Part shown: positions 17,495 through 27,080 of the stretch, one piece after another
Numbering within the stretch: the stretch's first letter is position 1
How the letters are laid out: every line of letters starts with the position of its first letter
Assembly (NCBI GenBank): GCA_021781835.1
Contig: JAJXWD010000011.1
Coordinates: 1 to 64,000, forward strand
Length of the DNA stretch: 64,000 nucleotides
Direction of reading: 5' to 3'
From: Pseudomonadota bacterium
GTDB taxonomy: Bacteria; Pseudomonadota; Alphaproteobacteria; Acetobacterales; Acetobacteraceae
Program-made: the position numbers and the translations under genes
Notes under the pieces: generated by a model
Seen by the model: only the letters and a program-made list of their open reading frames with translations
Database searches by the model: none
What the model was told of the DNA's origin: nothing

Positions 17495-18991
17495 ATGCGC
17501 GAAATCGGCCATTTCATCGGCGGCAAACACGTGCCCGGCACATCGGGCCGTTATGCCGATGTGTTCAACCCCTCAACCGGCGAGGTTCAGGCCCGCGTGG
17601 CGCTGGCCACCGCCGCCGAGCTGCGCGCCGCGGTCGAAAACGCGCGTGCCGCGCAAATCGGCTGGGCCGCCCAAAACCCGCAAAAACGCGCCCGCGTGCT
17701 CATGAAATTCCTGGAATTGATCGCCAAGGAGCATAACAGCCTGGCCGCCCTGCTGGCCTCCGAGCACGGCAAAACCATCCCCGACGCCAAGGGCGACATC
17801 CAGCGCGGCCTGGAAGTCATCGAGTTCTGCCTCGGCATCCCGCACCTGCTCAAGGGCGAGTTCACCGATTCAGCCGGCACCGGCATCGATGTGTTCTCCA
17901 TGCGCCAGCCGCTTGGCGTGGTCGCGGGCATCACCCCCTTCAACTTCCCGGCCATGATCCCGCTCTGGAAAGCCGGCCCCGCGCTCGCCTGCGGCAACGC
18001 CATGATCATGAAACCCTCCGAGCGCGACCCCTCGGTGCCCCTGCGCATCGCCGAGCTGTTCCTCGAGGCCGGCCTGCCGCCCGGCGTGCTCAACGTCGTC
18101 AATGGCGATAAAATCTCCGTCGACGCCATCCTCGATGACCCCGACATCAAAGCCGTCGGCTTCGTCGGCTCCACCCCCATCGCGCAGTATATCTATGAGC
18201 GCGCCGCCCAAACCGGCAAACGCGCCCAGTGCTTCGGCGGCGCCAAAAACCACGCCATCATCCTCCCCGATGCCGACATGGACCAGACGGTGGATGCCCT
18301 GATCGGCGCCGGCTACGGCTCGGCGGGCGAGCGCTGCATGGCCATTTCGGTTGCCGTGCCGGTGGGCGAGGGCACCGCCAACCGCCTGATCGAAAAACTC
18401 ATCCCCCGCGTCGAGGCCCTGAAAATCGGCCCCTCCACCGACATGGTGGCCGATTACGGCCCGCTGGTCACGCGAGAGGCCGTCAAGCGTGTCGAGGGCT
18501 ACATCGCCACCGGCGCCGCCGAGGGCGCCAAGCTCCTCGTCGATGGCCGCGGCTTCACGCTCCAGGGCTACGAGAACGGCTTCTATGTCGGCGGCACGCT
18601 GTTCGACCATGTCACCAAGGACATGACCATCTACAAGGAAGAAATCTTTGGCCCCGTGCTCTCCGTGGTGCGCGCCAAAACCTACGAGGAAGCCCTGGCC
18701 CTCGCCACCGACCACGAATACGGCAACGGCACCGCCATCTTCACCCAAAGCGGCGATGCCGCGCGCGATTTCTGCGCCCGCGTGCAGGTCGGCATGGTCG
18801 GCGTCAATGTTCCCATTCCCGTGCCCATCGCCTATCACACCTTTGGCGGCTGGAAGCGCTCAGGCTTTGGCGACCTCAACCAGCACGGCCCGGATTCGAT
18901 CCGTTTTTACACAAAAACCAAAACCGTCACCGCCCGCTGGCCCTCCAGCAACAAGGATGGCGCGAGCTTCGTCATCCCCACCATGAATTAA
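17495..18991 (+). CDS. mmsA: CoA-acylating methylmalonate-semialdehyde dehydrogenase
   Basis: 498 residues from the ATG at 17495, with GGAGGA 6 nt upstream. MmsA signatures are IGGKHVPGTSGRYADVFNP at the start, GITPFNFPAMIPLWK (cofactor), and the catalytic Cys in GSAGERCMAISVAVPVG. It converts methylmalonate or malonate semialdehyde to propionyl- or acetyl-CoA with NAD and CoA, the last step of valine breakdown. It leads a four-gene set with the acyl-CoA dehydrogenase, hydrolase and mmsB; a 100-nt palindromic element lies between it and the second gene. Confidence 0.96.
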   Translation: MREIGHFIGGKHVPGTSGRYADVFNPSTGEVQARVALATAAELRAAVENARAAQIGWAAQNPQKRARVLMKFLELIAKEHNSLAALLASEHGKTIPDAKGDIQRGLEVIEFCLGIPHLLKGEFTDSAGTGIDVFSMRQPLGVVAGITPFNFPAMIPLWKAGPALACGNAMIMKPSERDPSVPLRIAELFLEAGLPPGVLNVVNGDKISVDAILDDPDIKAVGFVGSTPIAQYIYERAAQTGKRAQCFGGAKNHAIILPDADMDQTVDALIGAGYGSAGERCMAISVAVPVGEGTANRLIEKLIPRVEALKIGPSTDMVADYGPLVTREAVKRVEGYIATGAAEGAKLLVDGRGFTLQGYENGFYVGGTLFDHVTKDMTIYKEEIFGPVLSVVRAKTYEEALALATDHEYGNGTAIFTQSGDAARDFCARVQVGMVGVNVPIPVPIAYHTFGGWKRSGFGDLNQHGPDSIRFYTKTKTVTARWPSSNKDGASFVIPTMN

Positions 18992-19090
18992 AAGTTTTTG
19001 CGGGGTGCGGGGGGCTTTTTACAAAAAGCCCCCCGCGTCTTTCGTGGCCCCTTTTTAAAAAAAGGGGCCACACCCCCAAAAACTTTTAAA
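18990..19090. repeat. Double-hairpin palindromic intergenic element
   Basis: The element opens AAAAGTTTTTGCGGGG and closes with its inverse CCCCCAAAAACTTTT. Inside are two hairpins: CGGGGGGCTTTTTACAAAAA paired to AAAAAGCCCCCCG, and GTGGCCCCTTTTT paired to AAAAAGGGGCCAC. The same opening occurs in the repeat region near 27110, so this is a member of a dispersed family. It may attenuate or stabilise the mmsA message. Confidence 0.75.
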
Positions 19091-19106
19091 ACCATAAGAG
19101 AGTGCC

Positions 19107-20246
19107 ATGGATTTCTCCCTCACCGAAGACCAGCAAGCCATCCGCCAAATGGCCGAAGATTTCGCGGCGGGCGAGCTGGCCCCCCACGCCCTCGCATGGG
19201 ATGAAACCAAAACCTTCCCCGTCGAGGCCCTGCGCCACGCCGCCTCACTGGGCTTTGGCGCCATCTACGCCGCCGAAGACCATGGCGGCACCGGCCTCAA
19301 ACGCCTCGATGCCGCCTTGATCTTCGAAGCCCTCTCCAAAGCCTGCCCGGCCATCGCCGCCTACATCTCCATCCATAATATGTGCACCTGGATGATCGAC
19401 CGTTACGGCCGGGAAGATCAGCGCGCCCGCTACATCCCCAAGCTCGCCAGCATGGCCTATCTCGCCTCCTACTGCCTCACCGAGCCCAGCGCCGGGTCTG
19501 ATGCCGGCAGCCTGCGCACCAAGGCCGTGCGCGATGGCGATGACTATGTCATCACCGGCGAGAAACAATTCATCTCCGGCGCCGGCACCGCCGATCTCTA
19601 CGTCGTCATGGCCCGCACCGCCGATACCGGCCCGCGCGGCATTTCCGCCTTCCTCATCGAAAAAGACACGCCCGGCCTGTCCTTTGGCGCCAACGAGAAA
19701 AAAATGGGCTGGAACGCCCAGCCCACCCGCGCCGTGCTCATGGATCAGGTCCGCGTTCCCGCCAGCGCCATGCTGGGGGAGGAAAACAAGGGCTTCAACA
19801 TCGCCATGAGCGGTCTCGATGGCGGGCGTCTCAACATCGCCGCCTGCTCGCTCGGCGGCGCCCAGGCGGCGTTCGACAAGGCCGTCTCCTACATGGCCAG
19901 CCGCAAAGCCTTTGGCCAGAGCTTGAATAATTTCCAGGCTCTGCAATTCCGCATCGCCGAAATGGCCACCAACCTCGAAGCCGCCCGCCTGTTCCTGTGG
20001 CGCGCGGCCGCGGCGCTGGACGCCAAAACCCCCGACGCCACGCGGCTATGCGCCATGGCCAAGCTGTTCGTCACCGATCATTGTTTCGAAATCGCCAACC
20101 AGGCCCTCCAGCTCCATGGCGGCTATGGCTATCTGGCCGATTATGGTATCGAAAAACTTGTGCGAGACCTGCGCGTGCACCAAATACTCGAAGGCACCAA
20201 CGAAATCATGCGCGTCATCATCGCGCGCGGCCTGCTGGCGGAGTAA
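19107..20246 (+). CDS. Acyl-CoA dehydrogenase, probably isobutyryl-CoA dehydrogenase
   Basis: 379 residues, full length for the family. Features: N-terminal MDFSLTEDQQAIRQMAEDFAA, the FAD/substrate motif YCLTEPSAGSDAGS, MGWNAQPTRAVLMDQVRVP, and the C-terminal GGYGYLADYGIEKLVRDLRV with LEGTNEIMRVIIAR. The catalytic base is expected in the GYGYLADYGIEKLVRD region as in ACAD8-like enzymes. It oxidises isobutyryl-CoA to methacrylyl-CoA, passing electrons to ETF. The chain-length assignment comes from its place between mmsA and the 3-hydroxyisobutyryl-CoA hydrolase. The next gene starts 3 nt after its stop. Confidence 0.9.
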   Translation: MDFSLTEDQQAIRQMAEDFAAGELAPHALAWDETKTFPVEALRHAASLGFGAIYAAEDHGGTGLKRLDAALIFEALSKACPAIAAYISIHNMCTWMIDRYGREDQRARYIPKLASMAYLASYCLTEPSAGSDAGSLRTKAVRDGDDYVITGEKQFISGAGTADLYVVMARTADTGPRGISAFLIEKDTPGLSFGANEKKMGWNAQPTRAVLMDQVRVPASAMLGEENKGFNIAMSGLDGGRLNIAACSLGGAQAAFDKAVSYMASRKAFGQSLNNFQALQFRIAEMATNLEAARLFLWRAAAALDAKTPDATRLCAMAKLFVTDHCFEIANQALQLHGGYGYLADYGIEKLVRDLRVHQILEGTNEIMRVIIARGLLAE

Positions 20247-20249
20247 GAC

Positions 20250-21290
20250 ATGGACGTTATCATCGAAAAAACCCACGCGCTCGGGCGCATCCGCCTCAAC
20301 CGCCCCAAGGCGATCAACGCGCTCACCTTGCCGATGATCGAAGCCATTGCGCACGCCTTGCCAAATTTCGCCGCCGATCCGGCCATCGCCGCCGTGCTGA
20401 TAACCGGCGAAGGCGAGCGCGGCCTGTGCGCGGGCGGCGATATTCGCGCCCTCTATGATTCGCGCGCCAATGCCGGCCCCCATGCCGAGGCGTTTTTCCG
20501 CGCCGAATACCGCATGAACGCCGCCATCAAGGCGTATCCCAAGCCCTATGTGGCGATCATGGATGGCATCACCATGGGCGGCGGCGTCGGCGTCTCGGCG
20601 CACGGGTCGGTGCGTATCGTCACCGAGCGTACCCGCATGGCCATGCCCGAAACCGGCATTGGTTTCTACCCCGATGTCGGCGGCACCTGGCTGCTGAGCC
20701 AAAGCCCCGGCGAATTCGGCACCTATCTCGGCCTCACCGGTGATTCATTTGGCGGAGCCGATGCCATACTCGCCGGCTTCGCCGATCATTTCGTCACTTC
20801 CAGCCAGCTCCCCGCCCTCATCGCGGCGCTCGAAGCCATGCCCGCCACCGCTACGCTCCAAACCGTGCAAGCGCTGGTCAAAGGATTTTCCGAATCCCAC
20901 GAACCGCCCCACACACCCTATCTGCCCGAAATCGACCGCGCCTTCGCCCATGACCGGCTGGAAGACATCATCGCCGCTCTCCAAGCCTCAAACAGCGACT
21001 TCGCCAAAAAGACGCTTGCCGTCATGGCCCAGAAATCCCCCACCTCCATGAAGGTGACGCTCAAGCTGCTCCGCCTCGCACGCGGCTCTCAAAATCTCGA
21101 AGCCTGCCTGGAGCGCGAATTCATCGCCACCCAGCGCGTCGTTCTGTCCGATGAGTTCTACGAAGGCGTCCGCGCCGCCGTGGTCGATAAAGACCGCGCC
21201 CCGCGCTGGAACCCTGACAAACCCGAAGCCGTCACCGACGATCTCGTCAATTCCTATTTCACCATCGACCTGCCGAAGCTGTTCCCCTAA
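20250..21290 (+). CDS. 3-hydroxyisobutyryl-CoA hydrolase (enoyl-CoA hydratase family)
   Basis: 346 residues, longer than simple crotonases and matching the HIBCH branch. Motifs: RLNRPKAINALTLPM, the oxyanion-hole stretch GLCAGGDIRALY, ITMGGGVGVSAHGSVR, MPETGIGFYPDVGGTWLL, and the HIBCH-type C-terminal extension ending DLVNSYF. It hydrolyses 3-hydroxyisobutyryl-CoA to the free acid, so that MmsB can oxidise it. It is 3 nt downstream of the acyl-CoA dehydrogenase with GGAG as Shine-Dalgarno. A separate short-chain enoyl-CoA hydratase for the preceding hydration step is not in this window. Confidence 0.92.
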   Translation: MDVIIEKTHALGRIRLNRPKAINALTLPMIEAIAHALPNFAADPAIAAVLITGEGERGLCAGGDIRALYDSRANAGPHAEAFFRAEYRMNAAIKAYPKPYVAIMDGITMGGGVGVSAHGSVRIVTERTRMAMPETGIGFYPDVGGTWLLSQSPGEFGTYLGLTGDSFGGADAILAGFADHFVTSSQLPALIAALEAMPATATLQTVQALVKGFSESHEPPHTPYLPEIDRAFAHDRLEDIIAALQASNSDFAKKTLAVMAQKSPTSMKVTLKLLRLARGSQNLEACLEREFIATQRVVLSDEFYEGVRAAVVDKDRAPRWNPDKPEAVTDDLVNSYFTIDLPKLFP

Positions 21291-21311
21291 ACATTCCCGG
21301 AGGAAACCACC

Positions 21312-22199
21312 ATGAGCGAGAAAATCGCCTTTATCGGCCTTGGCAATATGGGCCTGCCCATGGCCGCGAATTTGCGCAATGCCGGGCACGATGTCATCGG
21401 CTTCGACCTCGCCCCCAACGCCAAGATCCTGGCCGAGACAGCGGGTTTGAAATTCGCGGTGAGCGCGGTGCGCGCGGTCGCGGGCGCTTCCATCGTCATC
21501 ACCATGCTGCCCATGGGCAAGCATGTGCTGAGCGTATGGAACGAGATCGTCGCAGAACTCCCCGCCGGCACCTTGATCATTGACTGCTCGACCATCGATG
21601 TGGAGAGCGCCCGCAAGGCCCATGAGCTGGGCGCCCGCCACGATCTGCTCACCCTCGATGCCCCGGTCTCTGGCGGCACCATGGGCGCGCAGGGCGCGAC
21701 CCTCACCTTCATGGCGGGCGGTGCCGAGGCCGCTTTCCTTCGTGCACAACCAATTTTACTGCAAATGGGCAAGCGCGCCGTTCATTGCGGCATCGCCGGC
21801 GCGGGCCAGGCCGCTAAAATCTGCAACAACATGATTTTGGGCATCTCCATGGCCGGTGTCGCCGAGGCGTTTGTTCTGGGTGAGAAACTTGGCCTCTCCC
21901 ACCAGGCTTTGTTCGATGTCGCCTCCACCTCATCGGGCCAATGCTGGGCGCTCACCACCAACTGCCCGGTGCCGGGCCCGGTGCCAAACTCCCCCGCCAA
22001 CCGCGACTATAAACCCGGTTTCGCAACGGCCTTGATGCTCAAGGATCTCAAACTCTCCCAGGAGGCCGCGCTCTCGGCGGGCGCCGCCAGCCCCATGGGC
22101 GCCCAGGCCGCCGCCCTCTATGCGCTGTTCGAGAAACAGGGCCATGGCGGGGATGATTTTTCGGCCATCATTAATTTTTTCCGCGGCATCCCGCACTGA
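21312..22199 (+). CDS. mmsB: 3-hydroxyisobutyrate dehydrogenase
   Basis: 295 residues. N-terminal Rossmann motif IAFIGLGNMGLPMAANL, substrate signature LDAPVSGGTMGAQGATLTFM, and the catalytic lysine in GQAAKICNNMILGISM. NAD-dependent oxidation of 3-hydroxyisobutyrate to methylmalonate semialdehyde feeds MmsA. GGAGGAAACCACC precedes the ATG. It ends the valine operon, followed by a long hairpin at 22214-22263. Confidence 0.95.
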   Translation: MSEKIAFIGLGNMGLPMAANLRNAGHDVIGFDLAPNAKILAETAGLKFAVSAVRAVAGASIVITMLPMGKHVLSVWNEIVAELPAGTLIIDCSTIDVESARKAHELGARHDLLTLDAPVSGGTMGAQGATLTFMAGGAEAAFLRAQPILLQMGKRAVHCGIAGAGQAAKICNNMILGISMAGVAEAFVLGEKLGLSHQALFDVASTSSGQCWALTTNCPVPGPVPNSPANRDYKPGFATALMLKDLKLSQEAALSAGAASPMGAQAAALYALFEKQGHGGDDFSAIINFFRGIPH

Positions 22200-22213
22200 A
22201 TTTGGCTTTTTGT

Positions 22214-22263
22214 GGCTTTGTCCGCCCAAAATGTGGGTTTGTGTGGTTTTGGCGGGCAAAGCC
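22214..22263 (+). terminator. Long-stem hairpin after the valine operon
   Basis: GGCTTTGTCCGCC pairs with GGCGGGCAAAGCC (13 positions, one G-U pair) around a 24-nt loop. No T-run follows directly, so it is a weak terminator candidate or a message-stabilising hairpin before the kinase gene. Confidence 0.4.
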
Positions 22264-22322
22264 GGGAATTTTATGGGAGTGCCCGTGTTTACAGCGGCAC
22301 GCCGCTGGTTCACTCACTCCCC

Positions 22323-23231
22323 ATGACCACGCCCGACCTCCGCGCCCCCGACCGTGCCGCTTTCATGGCCCGCCACCAGCGGCGCGGGGCCCATGCCGCC
22401 CTGCCGGCCGATGCCTCGCCCCGCCGCTATTACCGCCTGGAGGGCACGGGCGAGCTGCTTATGGAAGTCACCCCGGATGCCCCGGATTTCCGGGCGTTCG
22501 TAACGATATCAAATCATCTTCGCGCCCTCGGCCTCTCCGCCCCCGAAGTGCTGGCCGCCGATACCGCCCAGGGCTATGCGCTAATTGAGGATTTTGGCGC
22601 CAATACCTTCACCCGCCTGCTGGCCGATGGCGCCGATGAGCAGGGGCTGTACGAGTTGGCGGTCGATGCGCTGATCGCCCTGCACACGGCCCCCAAGGCC
22701 GCCGACATCGCCGTGCCCGCCTATGACGAGGCGCCGCTGTTTGAGGAACTGGCCATGTTCACCCGCTGGTACGTGCCCCACTGCGCGCCCGGCGTGGCGG
22801 TGGAGGGGTTCGAGGCGCGGTTTCTGGCCCTTTGGCGCGCGGCGCTGGCGCCGGTTTCGGCGTGCCGGGAGACGCTGGTGCTGCGCGATTATCATGTTGA
22901 TAATCTTATGGTTTTGCCCACCCGCCTGGGCCCCGCCCGCTGCGGCCTGCTCGATTTCCAAGACGCCCTGCTGGGCTCGGCGGCCTATGATCTCGTCTCC
23001 CTCACCCAGGATGCCAGGCGCGATCTGGCCGAGGGGCTGGAGGAGCATTTGCTGCGGCGCTACCTCGCCCACCGCCCGGAGGTGGATGAAGCCGGGTTCC
23101 GCCAGGCGTTTTGGCTGCTGGGCGCGCATCGCCATACCAAGATTTTGGGCAATTTCGAGCGGCTTTCCAAGCGCGACGGCAAACATTCCTACCTCGTCCA
23201 TATACCCCGCGTGCAGCGTTTATGCGTGTAA
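22323..23231 (+). CDS. amgK: AmgK-type N-acetylmuramate/N-acetylglucosamine 1-kinase, apparently C-truncated
   Basis: 302 residues from the ATG at 22323. Kinase features of the aminoglycoside-phosphotransferase fold: AALPADASPRRYYRLEG near the N-terminus, catalytic loop VLRDYHVDNLM, and the metal-binding LLDFQDALLGSAAYDL. AmgK phosphorylates MurNAc at C1 in cell-wall recycling, normally with the nucleotidyltransferase MurU. No murU follows here. After the TAA stop, the same frame continues for 28 coding-like codons (ALEKAGLTEISALMDAELPG...) to a TGA at 23316, which resembles the missing C-terminal helix of the family. The gene may carry a recent nonsense change. Confidence 0.8.
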   Translation: MTTPDLRAPDRAAFMARHQRRGAHAALPADASPRRYYRLEGTGELLMEVTPDAPDFRAFVTISNHLRALGLSAPEVLAADTAQGYALIEDFGANTFTRLLADGADEQGLYELAVDALIALHTAPKAADIAVPAYDEAPLFEELAMFTRWYVPHCAPGVAVEGFEARFLALWRAALAPVSACRETLVLRDYHVDNLMVLPTRLGPARCGLLDFQDALLGSAAYDLVSLTQDARRDLAEGLEEHLLRRYLAHRPEVDEAGFRQAFWLLGAHRHTKILGNFERLSKRDGKHSYLVHIPRVQRLCV

Positions 23232-23318
23232 GCCCTTGAAAAAGCCGGGCTTACCGAGATAAGCGCGCTCATGGACGCCGAACTGCCCGGCTGGCGGCAC
23301 CACCGCCCCCGGGCCTGA

Positions 23319-23518
23319 GCCGGGCCCGCGGCGCAAGTTTTGCAGGGTGGGGGATAATTGGCAATAAATTCTTTATAAAAAGATATTTTGATAAAAATAT
23401 TTTTAAATCACCAGAAACTCTGGATGTTTGGAAAATATTTATATATCCAGCCGCAAAGCCTGCCGAGGGCGGCTTGTTTGTGGCAACATGACCCCACGGC
23501 CGGGTGATGGAGGTTTGA
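23319..23518 (+). other. AT-rich leader upstream of cysD
   Basis: About 200 nt without a gene. The middle (23360-23450) is very AT-rich (TTATAAAAAGATATTTTGATAAAAATATTTT) and likely carries the cysD promoter. I looked for SAM or SAH riboswitch cores and did not find a convincing one. GGAGG at 23509 serves the GTG start of cysD. Confidence 0.35.
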
Positions 23519-24436
23519 GTGGCGTTTGAAGCGGGCAGGGGCCTGACGCATTTGGAGCGTTTGGAGGCGGAATCGATCCACATTCTGCGTGAGGTGGTGG
23601 CGGAGACCGAGAAGCCGGTGATGCTCTATTCGGTGGGCAAGGACAGCGCGGTGATGCTGCATCTGGCGCGCAAGGCGTTCTACCCGAGCCCGCCGCCCTT
23701 TCCGCTGCTGCATGTGGATACCACCTGGAAATTCCGCGCCATGTATGAGCTGCGCGACCGCATGGCGCGCGAGAGCGGCATGGAGTTGCTGGTCTATCAC
23801 AACCCCGAGGCCATGGAGAAAGGCATTAACCCGTTCGACCATGGGGCGCTGCACACGGATATGTGGAAAACCGAAGGGTTGAAGCAGGCGCTTGATAAAT
23901 ACGGCTTCGATGCGGCCTTTGGCGGCGCGCGCCGCGATGAGGAGAAGAGCCGCGCCAAGGAGCGGATTTTCTCGTTCCGCTCCGCCAACCACCGCTGGGA
24001 CCCGAAAAACCAGCGGCCCGAGCTTTGGAATCTCTATAACGCCCGCAAGGCCAAGGGCGAGAGCATCAGGGTGTTTCCGATCTCGAATTGGACGGAACTT
24101 GATATCTGGCAATATATCCATCTCGAGAACATCCCCATTGTGCCGCTGTATTTCGCGGCCAAGCGGCCGGTGGTGGAGCGCGACGGGCTGCTGATCATGG
24201 TCGATGATGAGCGGTTCCGGCTGAAGGATGGCGAGGTGCCGATGGAGAAGAGCGTGCGCTTCCGCACGCTCGGCTGCTACCCGCTCACCGGCGCGGTGGA
24301 AAGCGAGGCGACGACCTTGCCCGAGGTGATCCAGGAAATGCTGCTCACCACCACCTCCGAGCGCCAGGGCCGGGTGATTGACAAGGATGCTGGCGGGGCC
24401 AGCATGGAGAAGAAAAAGCAGGAGGGGTATTTCTGA
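23519..24436 (+). CDS. cysD: Sulfate adenylyltransferase small subunit
   Basis: 305 residues with a GTG start; GGAGG lies 5 nt before it. The PP-loop ATP-binding motif is [20 protein letters not shown] near residue 35, then [18 protein letters not shown] and [19 protein letters not shown], all conserved in CysD. With CysN it makes APS from sulfate and ATP. It overlaps cysNC by one base (TGATG), so the two subunits should be co-translated. Confidence 0.97.
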   Translation: MAFEAGRGLTHLERLEAESIHILREVVAETEKPVMLYSVGKDSAVMLHLARKAFYPSPPPFPLLHVDTTWKFRAMYELRDRMARESGMELLVYHNPEAMEKGINPFDHGALHTDMWKTEGLKQALDKYGFDAAFGGARRDEEKSRAKERIFSFRSANHRWDPKNQRPELWNLYNARKAKGESIRVFPISNWTELDIWQYIHLENIPIVPLYFAAKRPVVERDGLLIMVDDERFRLKDGEVPMEKSVRFRTLGCYPLTGAVESEATTLPEVIQEMLLTTTSERQGRVIDKDAGGASMEKKKQEGYF

Positions 24437-26346
24437 TGGCCGACATGCAGGAAAGCTCCTATAAGGCTGATGAGCTGATCGCCAGAGACATTGATGCGTA
24501 TCTGGCGCAACATCAGCATAAATCCTTGTTGCGCTTCATCACCTGCGGGTCGGTGGATGACGGCAAATCGACGCTGATCGGGCGGCTTTTGTATGATTCG
24601 AAGATGATCTTCGAGGATCAGCTTGCCGCGCTCGAGGCGGATTCGAAAAAGCTTGGCACACAGGGGCAGAATATAGATTTCGCGCTGCTGGTGGATGGTC
24701 TGGCCGCCGAGCGCGAGCAGGGCATTACCATTGACGTGGCGTACCGGTTTTTCGCCACCGAAAAGCGCAAATTCATCGTCGCCGATACGCCGGGGCATGA
24801 GCAATATACGCGCAACATGGTCACCGGCGCCTCGACCGCCGATCTAGCGGTGATCCTGATCGATGCGCGCAAGGGGGTGCTGACGCAGACGCGCCGGCAT
24901 TCTTACCTCGTCAATCTCATTGGCATCCGCCATGTGGTGCTGGCGGTGAACAAGATGGACCTGATCGGCTATGATCAGGCGAAATATGATGAGATTGTAG
25001 CCGCGTACAAGGCATTTGCCGGGAGCATCGGCATCGGCGAATTCACGGCGATTCCGATTTCGGGGTTTGTGGGCGATAACATCACCGCCAAATCCGGGAA
25101 CACGCCCTGGTATGCGGGGCCGACCTTGATGCATGTGCTGGAAACGGTTGAGCTGAACGTGACCGCCGAGAGCGAGCGGCCCTTTCGTTTGCCGGTGCAG
25201 TGGGTGAACCGGCCCAATCTTGATTTCCGTGGATTTTCCGGGCTGATTGCCGGCGGCGTGATCGAGGCTGGGGATGCGGTGCGGGTGCTGCCTTCGGGCA
25301 AGACCTCGGTGGTGAGCCGCATTGTCACGCAAGGCGGGGATCTGGCGCGGGCGGTGGCGGGGCAATCCGTGACGTTGACGCTGGCCGATGAGATTGATTG
25401 CTCCAGGGGCGATGTGATCACCAAGGCCGATGAGCCTGTGCAGGTGGCCGACCAGTTTGAGGCGACGCTGGTGTGGATGAGCGACGAGGCGCTTTCGGTC
25501 GGGCGGGGCTATTGGCTGAAAATGGGTACGCAAACCGTTTCGGCGACGGTGCAGGCACCCAAATATCAGGTCAATGTGAACACGCTCGAGCATGTGGCGG
25601 CCAAGACGCTGGAACTCAACGCCATTGGGGTGGCGCAGGTTTCAACCGACCGGGCGATTCCCTTTGAGCCTTACGACGCCAACCGCACGCTGGGCGGGTT
25701 CATTTTGATCGACAAGATGACCAACGCTACGGTGGGGGCGGGGATGATCCGCTTCGCGCTCCGCCGCTCGCAGAATGTGCATTGGCAGGCGCTGGATGTT
25801 TCGCGCGAGGTGCGCGCCGGGCTCAAGAACCAGAAGCCGGCGGTGCTGTGGTTTACCGGCCTCTCGGGGGCGGGCAAGAGCACCATCGCCAATCTGGTCG
25901 AGAAGAAGCTGGTGCGCATGAACCGCCACACCTTCCTGCTCGATGGCGACAATGTGCGCCACGGGTTGAACAAGGATCTGGGCTTTACCCAGGCGGACCG
26001 GATTGAGAATATCCGCCGCGTGGGCGAGGTGGCGCGGTTGATGGCCGATGCTGGGATGATCGTGATTACCGCGTTCATCTCGCCCTTCCGTTCCGAGCGT
26101 GAGATGGTGCGCAGGATGTTGCCTGAGGGCGAGTTTTTCGAGGTGTTTATCGATACCTCGCTGAGGGAGGCCGAGGCGCGCGACGTGAAGGGCTTGTACA
26201 AGAAAGCCCGTGCGGGGCAGTTGAAGAACTTCACCGGCATCGACAGCCCCTATGAGCCGCCGGTGGCGCCGGAGATTCATATCGATACCGCCATGATGAG
26301 CCCGGAGGCGGCGGCGGAGCTGATTATTGAAAGGCTGATTCCGTGA
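24436..26346 (+). CDS. cysNC: Bifunctional sulfate adenylyltransferase GTPase subunit / APS kinase
   Basis: 636 residues, two enzymes in one chain. Residues 1-430: CysN, with G1 [16 protein letters not shown]3 [12 protein letters not shown] and G4 NKMDL, followed by the EF-Tu-like beta barrels. Residues 455-636: APS kinase, with P-loop [17 protein letters not shown] and [16 protein letters not shown]. The pair drives APS synthesis by GTP hydrolysis and phosphorylates APS to PAPS. PAPS then goes to sulfur assimilation or to sulfotransferases. Overlaps cysQ by 4 nt (GTGA). Confidence 0.97.
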   Translation: MADMQESSYKADELIARDIDAYLAQHQHKSLLRFITCGSVDDGKSTLIGRLLYDSKMIFEDQLAALEADSKKLGTQGQNIDFALLVDGLAAEREQGITIDVAYRFFATEKRKFIVADTPGHEQYTRNMVTGASTADLAVILIDARKGVLTQTRRHSYLVNLIGIRHVVLAVNKMDLIGYDQAKYDEIVAAYKAFAGSIGIGEFTAIPISGFVGDNITAKSGNTPWYAGPTLMHVLETVELNVTAESERPFRLPVQWVNRPNLDFRGFSGLIAGGVIEAGDAVRVLPSGKTSVVSRIVTQGGDLARAVAGQSVTLTLADEIDCSRGDVITKADEPVQVADQFEATLVWMSDEALSVGRGYWLKMGTQTVSATVQAPKYQVNVNTLEHVAAKTLELNAIGVAQVSTDRAIPFEPYDANRTLGGFILIDKMTNATVGAGMIRFALRRSQNVHWQALDVSREVRAGLKNQKPAVLWFTGLSGAGKSTIANLVEKKLVRMNRHTFLLDGDNVRHGLNKDLGFTQADRIENIRRVGEVARLMADAGMIVITAFISPFRSEREMVRRMLPEGEFFEVFIDTSLREAEARDVKGLYKKARAGQLKNFTGIDSPYEPPVAPEIHIDTAMMSPEAAAELIIERLIP

Positions 26347-27071
26347 CGGATCTGGAACTGGCGGAAGCCATTGCGCGCCAGGCGGGCGAGTTGCTGCTGG
26401 GGCTGCGGGCGGGCGGGTTGTTTGAGGGCAAGAGCCTGGGACGGGCGGGCGACCGGGTGGCCAATGGCTTTATCCTGGAAGCCTTGCGCACGCACCGGCC
26501 CGAGGACGCCGTGCTCTCGGAGGAGGAGAAGGACAATCCGGCGCGGCTGGCGGCCGGGCGCGTGTGGGTGGTGGACCCGCTCGATGGCACGCGCGAATAT
26601 GGCGAGGGGCGGGCCGATTGGGCCGTGCATGTGGGGCTGAGCGTGGATGGCGAGCCCGCGCTGGGCGCCGTGGCGCTACCCGGGCTTGGCGAGGTGCTGG
26701 GCGCGCGGCCGCGCGCCCTGCCGGCTTTGGGCGCGCCGCTGCGCATGCTGGTGAGCCGCACCCGCCCGGCGAAGGAGGCGCTGGCGGTGGCCGAGGCTTT
26801 GGGCGCCGCGCTGGTGCCCATGGGCTCGGCGGGCGCCAAGGCCATGGCGGTGCTCCGCGGCGAGGCGGATATTTATCTGCACACGGGCGGGCAATATGAG
26901 TGGGATAATTGCGCGCCGGCGGCCGTGGCCTTGGCGGCGGGGCTGCATGTTTCGCGCGTTGATGGCAGCACGCTGGTTTATAACAACGCCGATCCGTATT
27001 TGCCGGATTTGCTGATTTGCCAGAAGGAACTGGCGCCCAAGGTGCTGGAGGCGCTGCGGGTGGCGGCGTGA
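26343..27071 (+). CDS. cysQ: 3'(2'),5'-bisphosphate nucleotidase
   Basis: 242 residues, GTG start overlapping the cysNC stop. Inositol-monophosphatase-fold motifs are [16 protein letters not shown] (metal-binding DPLDGT) near residue 77, LSEEEKDN (metal-binding glutamates), and [20 protein letters not shown] (C-terminal WD motif). CysQ hydrolyses PAP, the by-product of PAPS-using enzymes, and limits PAPS. The three-gene cysD-cysNC-cysQ order makes a complete supply and recycling unit, but no PAPS reductase or sulfite reductase gene follows. Confidence 0.92.
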   Translation: MTDLELAEAIARQAGELLLGLRAGGLFEGKSLGRAGDRVANGFILEALRTHRPEDAVLSEEEKDNPARLAAGRVWVVDPLDGTREYGEGRADWAVHVGLSVDGEPALGAVALPGLGEVLGARPRALPALGAPLRMLVSRTRPAKEALAVAEALGAALVPMGSAGAKAMAVLRGEADIYLHTGGQYEWDNCAPAAVALAAGLHVSRVDGSTLVYNNADPYLPDLLICQKELAPKVLEALRVAA

Positions 27072-27080
27072 TGATATATT

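Noticed and set aside
14517-17705. 1062-residue + strand ORF
   Set aside because: It is antisense to the MFS and LysR genes and has no recognisable domain; high third-position GC keeps the opposite frame open.
23319-23518. Possible SAM or SAH riboswitch before cysD
   Set aside because: No conserved core or pseudoknot pairing could be matched.
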